NCBI GenBank assembly: GCA_019787685.1
Contig: JAHNUO010000003.1
Coordinates: forward strand, 2,650,746-2,714,745
DNA: 64,000 nt
Direction: 5' to 3'
DNA from: Chiua virens
Taxonomy: Eukaryota > Basidiomycota > Agaricomycetes > Boletales > Boletaceae
The notes under the pieces are model-generated. The model did no database searches and was not told the origin of the DNA. It worked only from the letters and a program-made list of their open reading frames with translations. The stretch's first letter is position 1. Every line of letters begins with the position of its first letter. The translations under genes were made by a program, and so were the position numbers. Below, piece after piece: positions 21,670 to 33,487 of this stretch.

Positions 21670-23084
21670 ATTGGAATTTGAGGGGTTGAAAGGGATTCCA
21701 GTCACGGTGCTGAGACGCAAGGAGGGAGGGGGACCGTACGCATTTATAGATCGCCAGACTGTAAAGGATGCGAGAATTTCGAACTTCAGGCTACCATGAA
21801 CTTGACGGCTGAAACAGGTTGGCATGCCCACAAGTCACTGGAGTGAGTCACTGGAGTGTGAACCATACAGGGGATCATGCATGTGAGGAGCTGCAGGGCG
21901 TAGTTGAGGCAGGAGGACTCACGATGTACTGATCGAGCACTATGACAGCCATATTGACAGTGTCGCTTATTAAATGTCTTACGCAAGGACTGGATCCGCA
22001 CGGAATGATGACCGTGTGGTATCGTATTGGTACAAGGAAGTGAGCGGTAAGCTCAAAAGAGCATGTCGCGGTCTGGTTCGGTTCATATCTTTCTATAGGG
22101 CCATGCATGAGCTTGCCAATGAGCTTAAGAACCTTGATTGTCTGACTGTCAGCCGCGTCATGGTGAATTGGAGACTTCGTCAAAACCTGAAGTCGCTTTT
22201 CGGTCAGGCCGATGATGACCGGCCATGGCTACATAGTGCTTCCGATTGCCGGACCGGTCCAACATGTGCGTAAACGAAGTTCAACGAACCCGGGATGACA
22301 TGACATGACATTTAGGTTTGAAGTACGTTGTCGGCGCCGTACCCTGGACGCTGTAGTGCTTAGGGTGTACCTTCCGGCCGTAGACCCGCGACGTTTCAGG
22401 GGCCAAAAACGCATAGACCCGGAGAACTGGTGTGAAGGAAATGTTGACACTAAACATCGAATTTCAAAGTGCATTCAACTTTGACGTATGTCAACTGGAT
22501 ATAGGGTGCCTGCGTTGCCAAGACCGGTAGTGAGATTCAGAGAGATAGTATGTATAAGGAGGTTCATGCGGTGGTACGTCACGCGCTTTGCTTATTGGTG
22601 TGACAGCTGTGACATAAGTTGTGATCAAGACCAAAGCCGAGCATACCTACGTCACTCTGCCCCTCCCAAATCACAAGCAGAGATTCGGTTGGGGCATCAT
22701 TGAAAAGAATTGACCCTTGAAAAGAAGTTCCTCGCTACGTCGAGTCAGCTGCTGTTCGTTCTTCTGCCTCATCAATCTGAAATACAAAACAGTACCTGCA
22801 CAACACCCACCCCCATGGGAGCCATTCCGATATGTATGTTTATGATAATTTTGTTATTGAGATTTCACGCACAACACTCGAGTTATGTGCAGAGACGGGA
22901 AGCACGCCTCGTTTATTGACTGGAAATATAAATCTCGTGCAACAGAATATCAACAAAACACATTCGGTCGTACCCCTCCTTCAAACAGTACTTGACGCTC
23001 CACGTTCACCGCTTCACCCCATCGTTATGAACTTACGCGAATCCTTGCCTCGCCGGTACGTCCCCTGCCACCGTGATCTCCGAC
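21670..23084. other. Intergenic, no confident gene
   Basis: The plus-strand frame at 21974-22273 (MSYARTGSARNDDRVVSYWY..) has some coding texture but no recognised motif or partner exon. The rest shows nothing. Confidence 0.4.
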
Positions 23085-24277
23085 TCACGAAGAGAATCTC
23101 AAGAACCACTCCTTGATCCCACGCGCACTTTCCTCCTTTGCCCAACCTGTCCACAAACCCAGCATTTAGAAATACAGAGGAGTGAGGGTCAGAAAGTGAC
23201 GTACGTTGATCGGGCACATCCTGGTTTCCACGCGTAGCGAACCCGTGCTCAACACCCGAAAAGACTTGGATATGATAGCTCGATTTGTTACGAACCAGAA
23301 TGTCCTCAGCGCGTCGGCGGGCCTCGAGCGGGAACGACACGTCGACCTCTGTTCAGGGACGACGTTCGTCAGCATTACTAGGGGCTCGCTGCAGATGCAC
23401 ATACCGGAACAGGAGAGGAGGACAGGACCTTGTCAGTGGTGAGCTCAACGGATCGTGGTGGGAAGTTGGTGATGGAACGTACGAATGGCTTTCTCGAAAT
23501 GTTTTTCGTCTAAAAAGGCAGGGTGGACGATCGCACCTATAAGAAAACCGAGAGTGAGAAGCTGGGCACCAGGATGCATGGTACAAAACACGTCACCTGC
23601 TTCGATAGACCCCTCTTCAACCAAATCCATCACAAACGGTGCGCCGAAACAGTATCCTGGAAGCGGGAAACGCCCATCGAGTGAGTCTTCTTTCCCAGTA
23701 CGCAGGATTCATGGGACGCTGTGACATACCAACTGCAGTGTACTTGGTCGTTTCCGTACCTAGATGCACAAGGATGAGCACCCGAACGCGACGACATTGC
23801 CTTCCAGGAGTGACTTACCATACTTGGCCTTGACTGCATCCAACCACTTTGGAAACGCCTCGACAGCCGCGTCAAGTCTAGTGTAAGCCCAAGCAAACTT
23901 GTCGACGTCCGCAGGGACGTCCTGGACGTACTGTCCAAACAAGTAATCTGGTCCAAGGACGACAAAACCTAAACATGTCGATCACACCGGCACGCTTGTC
24001 AGCTCAACTCCTACGTGGCGACGACGACGAACAAACTAGACGTACCACACGAGGAAAAGTAGTCTTGCAGCAATTTGTTGTTGATGGAGAGTGATCCGAA
24101 GATGTCCGAGAGGTATAAGAGTACTTTTCTATGGGATCCGGATACGGCGGGTGGTTCGGCGACATAGGTGTTGAGTCCACCCATGGATTCGACGCGTCCT
24201 TTGGGGTCACCGGTGTGTTTGAAGCCAGCGAAGCAGCATGCGCTGGGGGAACCTGCAGGGGTGGTAGTCATTGTCAA
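23085..24277 (-). CDS. Dienelactone hydrolase family protein
   Basis: About seven short exons are joined by small introns. The start MTMTTTPAGSPSACCFAGFKHTG (24277) leads to GGLNTYVAEPP and SDIFGSLSINNKLLQDYFS; then FVVLGPDYLFGQ, KFAWAYTRLDA, TKYTAVG spliced to YCFGAPFV (nucleophile Cys), IVHPAFLDEKHFEKA, CSGIDVSFPLEARRRA (Asp) and VFSGVEHGFATRG (His). The last exon ends ESARGIKEWFLRF at a TGA, 23085-23087. The Cys-Asp-His triad of the alpha/beta-hydrolase DLH family is complete. Such enzymes open lactone rings in aromatic-compound breakdown, though fungal paralogues have broad or unknown substrates. It is probably cytosolic. No neighbour supports a pathway assignment. Confidence 0.85.
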
Positions 24278-24859
24278 AGTCGATTGGCCGGTGGAAGGTG
24301 TCTAGGTTCGTGGTGATGCCGAGTGATCGCCGCACGCCCATCCTTTTTATCTTGTCACTCGGAAAATTGGGCGACTGGAAGGGAAAATAGGTCATAGGGA
24401 TAACCTTCAACCAGGGCCATTCATGATATGACCAAGCTGGGTTACTTTGCTTGACTAATTGCAGGGTAGTAACTGCTCTAACTTATCATGCGAACTTGTC
24501 ATCTATTGGCTGAGCATCGCAGTGCAAGGCTACAATTTACTCGGACACGTAAACTGGGAGAATTTTGAGTGCGGATGATGATTGATCCCGGTGAGAACTT
24601 GAACATTCCTGGTAGTTAGATGTATCATCTGACTCATTGTGCCATTGTCATCCACTCGCCTGGCGTACTAATCTGATGGATGGTGACAGTAAATTCATCA
24701 GGTAGTGTCATCGTTGTTCAACAGCTGGACCATGCAGCAAACCTATTAAACCGGACTTCAAAAAGCCTCGTGTAGTGACATTCGTTACAGTCTTTCGCGA
24801 AACCTGTGAGAAACCAAAGGAAGACTCACCAGCATGGGCGAGTGAATGCGTCGTAAACA

Positions 24860-25075
24860 TTGCCAGTGGCAGCCAGTTTGGAGGAAAAACATGACACGGC
24901 TGGGTATCGTTTGGAGGGATCACCACAGATGCCCAACCCATGCGAAACACCACTGACGGTGTGAAAGTAATGGTGCGCTTTGTTCTTGACGACGATGTCG
25001 ATGTCTTTCCCCGGAGTCCTGTCGGTGGGCTGCAGTGCATGGTCGATTTCCAAAAAGTACGCTCAGATTCTACTT
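24860..25075 (-). pseudogene. Relic of a second dienelactone hydrolase
   Basis: A minus-strand frame reads EIDHALQPTDRTPGKDIDIVVK, then HTVSGVSHGLGICGDPSKR, which aligns with the triad-His region (FSGVEHGFATRG) of the neighbouring intact hydrolase. The nucleophile region and N-terminus could not be found upstream, and the remaining frame does not extend. I read it as a decayed partial copy. It lies about 0.6 kb upstream of the intact gene in the same orientation. Confidence 0.55.
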
Positions 25076-25079
25076 GGAT

Positions 25080-26520
25080 AGTACGAAGGACCAAAACTCG
25101 GACGTGGACGACCACTATTCACTGCATCGTTAAACGCGATCGACCTGGGGGTGAGAACAAGATCATCATCAAGGTACGTCCTTTCGATATGGGGTCGTTT
25201 CGTCACAGGCGTGAGAAGCTGCCAGGAAGGATGGGGGAATCTGGAAGTGAGCCAAACGGATCCAAATTGTACCATACACGACTCACGAACGGCGTCAAGT
25301 ACATACGTTGCAGTCGTACGGTATGCCGTCCCTCACACGGTGTCATTCTACTCATTTCGATGGGACTTTTCCAGAATACTGCTTGGTCGTTTAAGTTGCC
25401 CTCGCAAGTGATCGTTCAATCTTGCTGTAGGCAAGCGCATAGGCCTTGTTACGGGCGCGGGAAGCTGTTAGTGAATGGCACTGAAACTGAAACATACGAC
25501 GGTCCTTGTCAAACGTGAATGATGGTTGGTGGCGGCAAGAAACAGGCTGTGGCCCGGGGACTCGTTACCAGCTCGATCTACCATGTACAAAATCAACATT
25601 GCTACGATGTTCGCGTCCACTGGCGTCTCTTTATCCATCGATTTTTGATACTGCGTTCTTCCAGCTTTCCAGTTCGTTCAAGCTCCTGGATCATTGCGCG
25701 TGACATCGTCGCCATTCCAGCTGTCGACTCGGCGTATCAGTCGAACGCCTCTAAAAAATTTCAAGTCACAAGCACCGCACCAACTTACAGAAATAGATGT
25801 TCCCGGACTTCGGGTTCTTAATTGAATCTACACATCTATTGATACGTTCCTGTCTCTCTTTGTAAAGGACAGACCCGTGCTGATGGCCCTTCATTTTTTA
25901 ATCAACGAATTAGATCATCGCGGACCGTATTCTGGAACCTTTATGTGTCCAATAGTAGGTCCCACGCCGTTTGCCGCAGACACGTCAGGCCACCAGGAAC
26001 ATCCAACTTGAGTGGACAGCCACGTCTCGACATGGTCAGAACGAACCTAGTATACAGGGCTGGCCGGGGCCTGTGAGCTCGAGAATGAATTTAATGACAG
26101 CAGCCCGCCTCGGCCGATCGGCCCCTTTACTAGACCGTCGCAATTCACTTCCACTTGGGCGAGAATCCGCGTATGAGATTCAGTTACTTTGCGAGATACT
26201 ACTCGTTGGCCTACAGGAAAACTTGAAAGTGATCTGCAATTTATGAAACAATCGTATTACATGTACATCGTCAGAACAAGGTAGCATCATGATGTCCAAC
26301 TCACATCCATCAGACCCTTAGACTCTGTCTTTCGATGCAGCACCAACCTCTGAATTGCGCCACATGGTGCATCGGACAGCGGCGGTTTATGTAACTCAAT
26401 AGATGCATCTCCACGTTGGCATTGAATGTGCAGGGTCCTCCGATTCGGGCACCTGTTGTATATGTACATATAAACATGTAACTCTAAATCGACGTGTGAA
26501 GTGGAGATGCCGGATCCACG
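25080..26520. other. Intergenic, no confident gene
   Basis: Open frames on both strands (for example 24940-25518 plus) show no motif or consistent splice pattern. Part may be the worn 5' half of the hydrolase relic. Nothing else recognised. Confidence 0.4.
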
Positions 26521-28256
26521 TTAGATGATGGCCACTGCTCGAGTCGAGACGGACTCCATCGGTATCTCCTCGACGATGTCTGTCCTCTCGTCCTGTCTAC
26601 TATCCGCGAATATGATCCCCGACTTGTCAGTCATACCGCGCGTGGAGATCGAGGGAAGTCCAAACGCAGTGTCAGCCCCACTCCCGATGTACTTGCATCG
26701 AACATCATGTGCATATAATTCCCGCATGCTCAGGACGAGTCGAGGGGTCAGAGTAAACAAGGGGACAAATGCGAGGATATTGGACACCGTCATCTGCCAC
26801 CCTGTTGCCGGAATCTGTCCCCAGGATCTCAGCAGGTCGACGAGGTTGATCAGAAAGATGCTGCGACAGGAAAGTTCAGTCACAGCACAAGAGACCGAGA
26901 AAGAGACGAACGCTGAGAAATAGAAGATGCCTTGTTGAAAAATCATGTTCATGTACCGACCAATTTGCCATCGCTTTGTCGCGTTGTACATTTGAAGTGA
27001 CTGCCTGATAAACATGATGGCCGCAAGAACGAACAGCACCACGGCAAAAGCTATTTGCATCATGTCGGTGACATCACCCCAAATGGACGGAATTGTTGCC
27101 ACCGCGCAGAATGTGTACCCCAGCTTTTGAACGGTATGAACTGAGTTGAAACATCGAAGGGTAAGTACCGTTTTACCGTCCTTTAACAAAGCTATTTACC
27201 TGGCATATTCTTCGGATGACTGTAGACCGTAGAGGATATGACGAGAGAGGTGGTCTCGATGCAAAGAATAAAAAGGAGAATTCCTAGCACTAGCTTCGAT
27301 CGATTGTACATTGCCCATACGCGAAGGACCATGAGGACTATGATCTTCATCAGAAATTTTGTACTTTTAGCCTGCACTATGAAAGAAAAAACTCACAATC
27401 TGCTGCGGTCATAAAAAGCACGCACGTCCATTGATGGACAATGTTCAAAATTTGACCTTGAAACCTGCATCAAAAGGATGGATGGAGAAAGTATGGTAGA
27501 AGCGACTCACAACTATTTAAGAAATGTAAGTTATTTTCAGCGAGCTCGAAAACATGGTAAAGCATGAATCCGTACGTCTATGATCTCGATTAGCACGTTG
27601 GAAATTGTTGGTATCTGGAGAATTTACCTTCGCAGGACCAGGTAGGAAGCTACTTTTGACTACCGGGGGGTCAAAACTTTGATCGAATTTATATATTCAA
27701 AGCCAAAACCTACCGAGAGCTAATGTGCTGAAGAATATATCAAGTCAGAGATGACACTTACTACAGTGCTCGGTGACTTACACAAGGTTATAGAGCCCAC
27801 AATAACGAACCTATGGCAGTGTTTAGCTCGTCGTGGTAGTGGTACTGTACCGGGCGTTCAAAACCCACAAGAATGAACAGTGTTGAGACCCGGGTCCAGG
27901 GTTTGTTCTGTGAAACTTATCATCAGGAGTGTGTTAGCCTTCGGAATCATTCTTTGCTCACCCAGATATATTCTACCTTCATGGATCATCCGTTAGTAAG
28001 ATGTTGTGCATACGGTGGCAGGTTATAAGTCGTACCTCTTTCGAAAACGTAAGAACTAACAGTGAATAAGGTGATACATCAATGCATTATGACGAAGCAG
28101 AATCGATGACTCACTATAATCGTATCCAACGGCAGTAAGGATGATGACTGTAAACAGTTGTGAGATCGTTCTCCGATAACTAACAGTGGCATACGTACGC
28201 GTCTTGTAGTCAACCTGCCGTATAGCCAGAACGGAGTTCATAGTGGATGTCATCAT
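26521..28256 (-). CDS. DUF6533-type multi-pass membrane protein, copy B
   Basis: ATG at 28256 opens MMTSTMNSVLAIRQVDY. Later exons carry LFTVIILTAVGYDY, VEYIWV near 27980, a PWTRVSTLFILV-type segment near 27900, MVLRVWAMYNRSKLV with LLFILCIETTSLVISST (27377-27192), and the long last exon 27189-26521 with MMQIAFAVVLFVLAAIMFI, MYNATKRWQIGRYMN, FFLINLVDLL-type helix and FTLTPRLVLSMRELYA. This is the same architecture as copy A but with a different tail (TAFGLPSISTRG, EEIPMES), so it is an older paralogue. Same strand as copy A. No break seen; small-exon borders approximate. Confidence 0.72.
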
Positions 28257-28259
28257 TAC

Positions 28260-29425
28260 GCTGAACGGGGATCACAAGTGCAACAGATGTTAAAGGAGGG
28301 CGTAGGATGATTCTATCCCTCGAGAGGTCAGGTTAATAAACCTTACTCGGAGGAAGTTAGAGTGGGATCTTCGAGATCACGTTGAGCCCCTAGCATTTTT
28401 GTTCGCTAACTCTCAGGGTCTGATCTTGTAGTTTAGGGCCAGCTTCCAATACGACTGCGACGTGATGTTATGGACAAGAAACTCCTGAAAAGCAATTCAT
28501 ACCATAGAAAAGGGCGATCAAAAGGGTCGGTAACCTAGGGATTGATACCGCTTCAAATGGCCCGGAGGGCCGCAAACCTGAACATTTGTAAGAAGGCCAA
28601 GCGGTCTGTATGGACGTGTCAGCCTGGGCAAGTCAACTCAAGGGGATTTGACAGGTACCTGATATGTATGCGACTTTGTCGGAATTTGCGCCACTGATGA
28701 ACTCGTTACGGTGTTTCTCTATGTACTTGTCGCAGTATACGAGAAATAAAGTGAAAAAGTTATTTGAAAGACCCGACGAGGTCGCGTCGTCACGTGGATT
28801 GTTCAATTGTGATCATGAATCTTCGGTTTCGTAATCTGGCATCGAGTGGCAGAGCATTGCGCAACTGCGAAGCTCGAGAGAGACGTTATTCCACAAGGCC
28901 TGTCGCTCACGCTGTCAATGGGATGACGATTGCGGGAAACGCCGCAGATCCCTGAATGGTGAAGGGCATTCAGGAATTGGTCAGATCTTAACTAGAGCCC
29001 CTAATAGTAGGCAGATCAAGAGTGCTCCGCACGTAGTTGACAGCTCGAAGGTGTACACGAAAAGCCGGCAAGCGAGTTGGTCGTGTGGGAGATGAATTCT
29101 GAATCAAGCACGTAACGAGAAATTCAGTGCTGTGGAAAAAGGCCCAGCGGAATAACCCACTAAGTTGCGCCAGCCATGGCATCGGCTTGGATGGGCTCAT
29201 GGAGTCGGACTAAGTGAGCGTGGCCGGGCGCCAGTGTCGGAAGGGCTTTGCATAGGCAAGCTAATATATCAGTATCATGTATTAGCGAGGACCAATGTTA
29301 GTCGGGCTAGAAGCAAGCGAAGTTCAATGTTCTATTTCGTCGCCAGGTTTAACTCATTCAGCTCGACGCACTGGAGGTCCGGAATACGCCGACTTACTGC
29401 TTCATAACCAATAGAATGATCATCA
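28260..29425. other. Intergenic, no confident gene
   Basis: The right part (28,750-29,420) has several short frames without motifs. Nothing recognised. Confidence 0.4.
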
Positions 29426-29662
29426 TCATGTTAACATCGCGTTGCGTTCCCCCCTGCCATCTTTCTCAGTCCAGTTTTCGGAGGCAAACTGAAGCTCTCG
29501 TACCCACTTTTTCCTGTGATGCAAACGTGAGACGCACTTGAATCGGTAAGACTTGTCGTAGAACATGACGACTAAATGGGCCAGTTGTTGTCTTGAAAGA
29601 CCACACCCATTGATTGCATCCGAAACAAGTTCGAGGTTGACAGGTGCCATGGCGATGGTCAA
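29426..29662 (-). CDS. Possible small hypothetical protein divergent from the kinase
   Basis: A 78-residue frame reads MTIAMAPVNLELVSDAINGCG, then LAHLVVMFYDKSYRFKC and basic HHRKKWVRE. It is head-to-head with the PfkB-like gene, 22 bp from its first ATG. It has protein-like composition but I recognise no family, and it may be an exon of something larger. Confidence 0.3.
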   Translation of the reverse strand: MTIAMAPVNLELVSDAINGCGLSRQQLAHLVVMFYDKSYRFKCVSRLHHRKKWVRELQFASENWTEKDGRGERNAMLT

Positions 29663-29684
29663 AGGTCTCCCGTGACCAGTCAGA

Positions 29685-31673
29685 ATGGGGATAGAGGTGG
29701 TGGTTTATGATGAAGATTCGCGCGAAGTGCAAGTTCAAGAAGATGAGACGGACATGGCTGGCGTTCAATTTCGTTCGTCCCGTATCATGGCCCGTCTTCG
29801 AAAGGACACCCTCAACGTTCCCGTCTTCGCTCCTCCTCTCCGCATATTCGCGACCGGAACCGTCTTTCTCACTCATTCACTCCTTCTCCCCGCTCATCCC
29901 AGCCCCGGCACCGTCTCGCGCGCTCAGTCCGTCATCACCACGCGCGGTGGTGCCACCGCCCATGTCCTCGCCCTGCTCGCACAACTCGCCGCCACCGCGC
30001 CCGCCACCGGCGACATCGAGCCTATACTCATCGCCTCCCTTGGCGGCAATCACGAGGCGGCTCGTCTTCGCGACGCACTCGAAGCAGCAGGCGTACGCAC
30101 AAAATACTGCAAAATTTGGCCTGGCCTTGGTGTACCCTCTGCATGGGTCGTCCACGCCAGCGACACCGACGCCCGCACCGTCATCAACCACAACCCCGTC
30201 CCAGAGGTCTCGCACGAGGACTTCATTGCCCTCCTCGGCCCAGTTCTCGCACCCGAAAATTACCTCGGCTTTAACGTGCCCCCGCCCCCGCCCAACCCGC
30301 CCCCCATCGCGAGAGACCAACACAACCCATCGCCCGTGTCTATGTTTCCGAATACCCTCGCCCCGCCATCTGCACCACGTCCATCCATGTCGTCCCGCCC
30401 AAACACCGCGCCATCGGCAACCAATTCGTTACCACCTGCACCGCACACATATAACGTTCCCAGCCCGAGCCCAAATTCACCCGCGCCGTTTGACTGGCTT
30501 CACCTGGAAGGTCGAAGTGTGCGTACGACCCTTGCCAATTTGATCGGTGTCGACGGTCTTGCGCGTGAACGCAAATGGCGCTCGCACTTTGTCATCTCGG
30601 TTGATTTGGGCCGTCGCGCCCGTGAAGGCGTCGAAGTGGTACGTCTTCTCTCTTTTACGCGTCTTGACGACAGTAACACTTTCCAAAGCTCATTCCGCAT
30701 GCAGACGTAATCTTCCTTACTCCCTCCACCTTTCCCTCGCTTTCTGCGCCAGGTCAAACAGGTCAACCCGCACCACTTTCCCCTGGTACTGCACCAACAC
30801 CACGCTCGATTCTTCTCTCCCTCGCGCGTCATGCCCCTTCTCATGCCTTGCTTGTACTCAACGCCGGTCGCGACGGTGCTGCTCTCCTCAGCCTCCCTAC
30901 CAGCGAATACCTCCAAAGCTCAGGATGGAATCAACTCCCCTCGTCCCATCCCAGCCTCCATCACCCCGTTCCTCGTCCCGCTGGGTACGGACACAATCAC
31001 ACCATCTCCAACTCTTCAAATGGCACGCGGGCAACACGCCCCTGGGATGGCGTCGAGAGTGTACGCTCTGCATCAGATTTCTGGGCTGACGGTGCACCTC
31101 CCAACGACTCGTTCATGTCGCGTGACAGCGCGCAGACGCAACGTTCAGAGGCGCGGTCGCATCGCCGTCTACCGAGTCGGGAATCGTTCCACCCGATGGA
31201 TGAGGACGATGAGGAGGACGATGAGCGCGGCGAAGAGGGTCGACAGACCCCCCAGCCAGAGCGTACGCGGGGACCCGAGGAGGTGCTGGACGAGGAAGGG
31301 GCGCACGCAGCCTTTGTGGCAGGGATGATTTGGGCGCTGAGTAGACGCGTCTTACCGGGTCCGCCGTACGTGCCGAGTGTTGGACCTGATGGAGAAGCGT
31401 CAATCAAGGAAAGTATGGCTGATATTGGGATTCGCTGGCGATTGGATGAGTGTCTGAGGTACGTTTGTAGATGTATGCTCTGATTTACATATTGACAAGT
31501 TTTACTCGTGTGTTGTCATTAGGTTCGCGACGGAACTGGCGTGTCGGAAGGCGTACAGTCGAGGTGACGTCGTTAGCAGTCCTGGCGTGGCATCTTCGTC
31601 AGGACATGTCAAGGAACGCGACGAATGGGATGGACTTGGAGAGGCGATGCGGAGCGCAGGCTGGTTTGATTGA
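29685..31673 (+). CDS. PfkB/ribokinase-like protein with degenerate active site
   Basis: Three exons (29685-30638, 30689-31458, 31524 or 31523-31673; frame fits 31523) give 625 codons. The N-terminal core has LRIFATGTVFLTHSLLLP, TTRGGATAHVLALLAQL, LIASLGG and IWPGLGVPSAWVVHASDTDARTVI, typical of PfkB sugar kinases. The fold continues with FDWLHLEGRS, HADVIFLTPST and LLVLNAGRDGA. A Pro/Ser-rich insertion lies near residues 200-260 and a Ser/Arg/acidic one near 420-515. The motif that should supply the catalytic base, GAGD in the family, reads GAHAAF at about residues 522-527, with FVAGMIWAL after it. The phosphoryl-transfer Asp is therefore missing, so a non-catalytic role is likely. The first ATG is uncertain; the conserved core begins only at about residue 50. 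Confidence 0.8.
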
Positions 31674-31679
31674 ATTGAC

Positions 31680-32385
31680 CAAAGTTGACGTATCTGTGAC
31701 GATGTTACGCCGTCATGACCACTTATGCTCGTGATACCCACCCACGACATCTACTCTCGTATACCAGGCAGGTTCGAATCACACTTTACGGAAACTATGC
31801 AGTCACAATCTTTTCAATACTAATACTTACTTGCATTCCACGACGCGTCGACGATGGGCCAGGTTTTAGCCCAACGCAAACCAGAATTGAGGTGGTGACG
31901 AATGCAAGAAGGCTTGTATCGATTTCAATAACAACTTCCAACTAGCTCGTCCTTACCCTTAAATCCTCCACTGCTCACAGCCCCATAGCGCAGTAACTAT
32001 GTCTTTCTCGTACTAGTGCTTGGAGCCTTGACGCCTTCCTCGAATAGAAGACACTGAATAAATTTCAGCCGAATGAATCTTGGGGGTCTGTGGCGTACAC
32101 GTCCAGACAGGTAAGCAATTTCAACTCGATCGATGGTCTTGATTCACTAACATTAACATTCAGTCTTCAATATTCCGCCCACTGTGAGAGCATACCATCA
32201 CAAGTTGGTTGGCTTCATCATGTGCGTCGTGCCAATTGTTGCGATCCAGCCTTTGATGCATTTATTGATCGGTCCAAGACCCTCTACCCCTCGTCCACCA
32301 CATTCTCTTTCCTCACGTAGGGTGTACCTCGATGCTGTGCTGTCCATCGCTCTATTAACTGATTCAGACGAAGAGGAGTATTAAG
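31680..32385. other. Intergenic
   Basis: No gene recognised. AT-content rises near 31,780-31,960. A short ORF at 32090-32320 has no recognised motif. Confidence 0.4.
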
Positions 32386-32485
32386 AGGAGAACAGCAAAG
32401 AGGGATGCCAGACGCTGCAGCCAGACCGTGGGCGGTGAAGCGCTGGACGAGGAGGGGGCGACGCATTGCCCATCAGTACGGCAGC
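32386..32485 (+). pseudogene. Fragment of the PfkB-like gene
   Basis: AAGAGGGATGCCAGACGCTGC.. through GCGCTGGACGAGGAGGGGGC parallels 31229-31305 of the intact gene (GRQTPQPER..EEVLDEEGA). It is short, and a TGA follows within the segment. It shows that the kinase 3' end was copied next to the DUF6533 relic. Confidence 0.55.
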
Positions 32486-32539
32486 TCCCACTACAGGGAC
32501 AAAGAACAAGAGCCTCGCCACTAAATGGAATCCCCGCCA

Positions 32540-33165
32540 TCCACATCGTTTGATGCTCATCATGATAAGGCTGGAAGGTTTGTAGTTACATTACTCAAGC
32601 CGCCACATGTAACATTCATTTGGCTACAGCCGCATGATCACCACTGGCAAAACGCGATGTTCTCCGCAAACCCAGTATACCTTGTAAAGTATGACCAGTC
32701 CCCTTCCTTATCACACTATTGTTAACCTAAGAAAACATTTTTGACAATTTATATCACTTCGGATGCCAGTGGAGTATGACACAACTGAAACTTTGCTGTC
32801 GCAGACTCATCCTGTTGAACCTCGTTAACCTACTGGTCGACATTGGAAGTATATCAAACACCGGGTGACAGCTCATACTAGCAGGCATCGTGGAACTTGT
32901 GCTTGTGTACACTTTAGCTCCTTGATTCATCATTAGCATACGGGAGGTGTGTGCAAACGATGTTTAAGGGAGACGTGGGGGAGGGATCAACAGTGGGTTT
33001 GTCTACGTTATCGAGCCTTGGTGCTGCCGGAGGACCGATGGTGTTTGCAGCCAATGTGCAGAGCGAAATTGCGGAGAACGAAGAAGCGGATGATGGGAAG
33101 AACGAGGGCTTTGGAGACATCGAATTGGTCCCAAGGGAGGTTGGGTCTACTCAGCAAGTATAGTT
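32540..33165 (+). pseudogene. Truncated DUF6533 gene relic
   Basis: The left part, about 32545-32680, matches the promoter-proximal sequence of copies C and E (GGCTGGAAGGT, CATTTGGCTACAGCCGCATGATC). It then jumps to the last exon: ATCCTGTTGAACCTCGTTAACCT, ACCGGGTGACAGCTC, TTAGCTCCTTGATTCATCATTAGCATACGG and GGAGACGTGGGGGAGGGATC. The middle exons are missing. In-frame stops replace Trp (TGG to TGA at about 32866) and Arg (CGA to TGA at about 32924). The tail frame GGPMVFAAN and GFGDIELV is still readable. Confidence 0.8.
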
Positions 33166-33259
33166 GGTGGCCATTGGTCCATACTGTCTTCCAATTTGCT
33201 GCTAGGGTGATGATTCTTATTTGTCGTCTCCGTCTCGAGATCTGAAATACGATTGTACT

Positions 33260-33487
33260 TCAGAGTAAAACTATTCTTGGCAACTTGAAAGCACAATGTT
33301 CGTGATCATGACCGTAATACATAAATAACTACAAAGGTAGGTAGGCAATAACTTAACGGTAACACTGGATTGGTGCTCGTGGGTGGCATGATCCGATCTA
33401 GTGTTCTTGGACGATCGCGAGGCGATGTAGCCTTACAGCACCAGACCCTTGGCACCACTCAGAGGGACTCCCGAGACTAGCACATCG
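33260..33487. other. Intergenic
   Basis: Sequence downstream of the DUF6533 relic. It shares the CTTGAAAGCA..TGTTCGTGATCATGA stretch found downstream of copies C and D, showing the relic was copied with its 3' flank. Confidence 0.5.

Noticed and set aside
29707..30543. 278-residue Pro/Ser/Arg-rich plus-strand frame
   Set aside because: It overlaps the PfkB-like exon in another frame and mirrors its codon bias.
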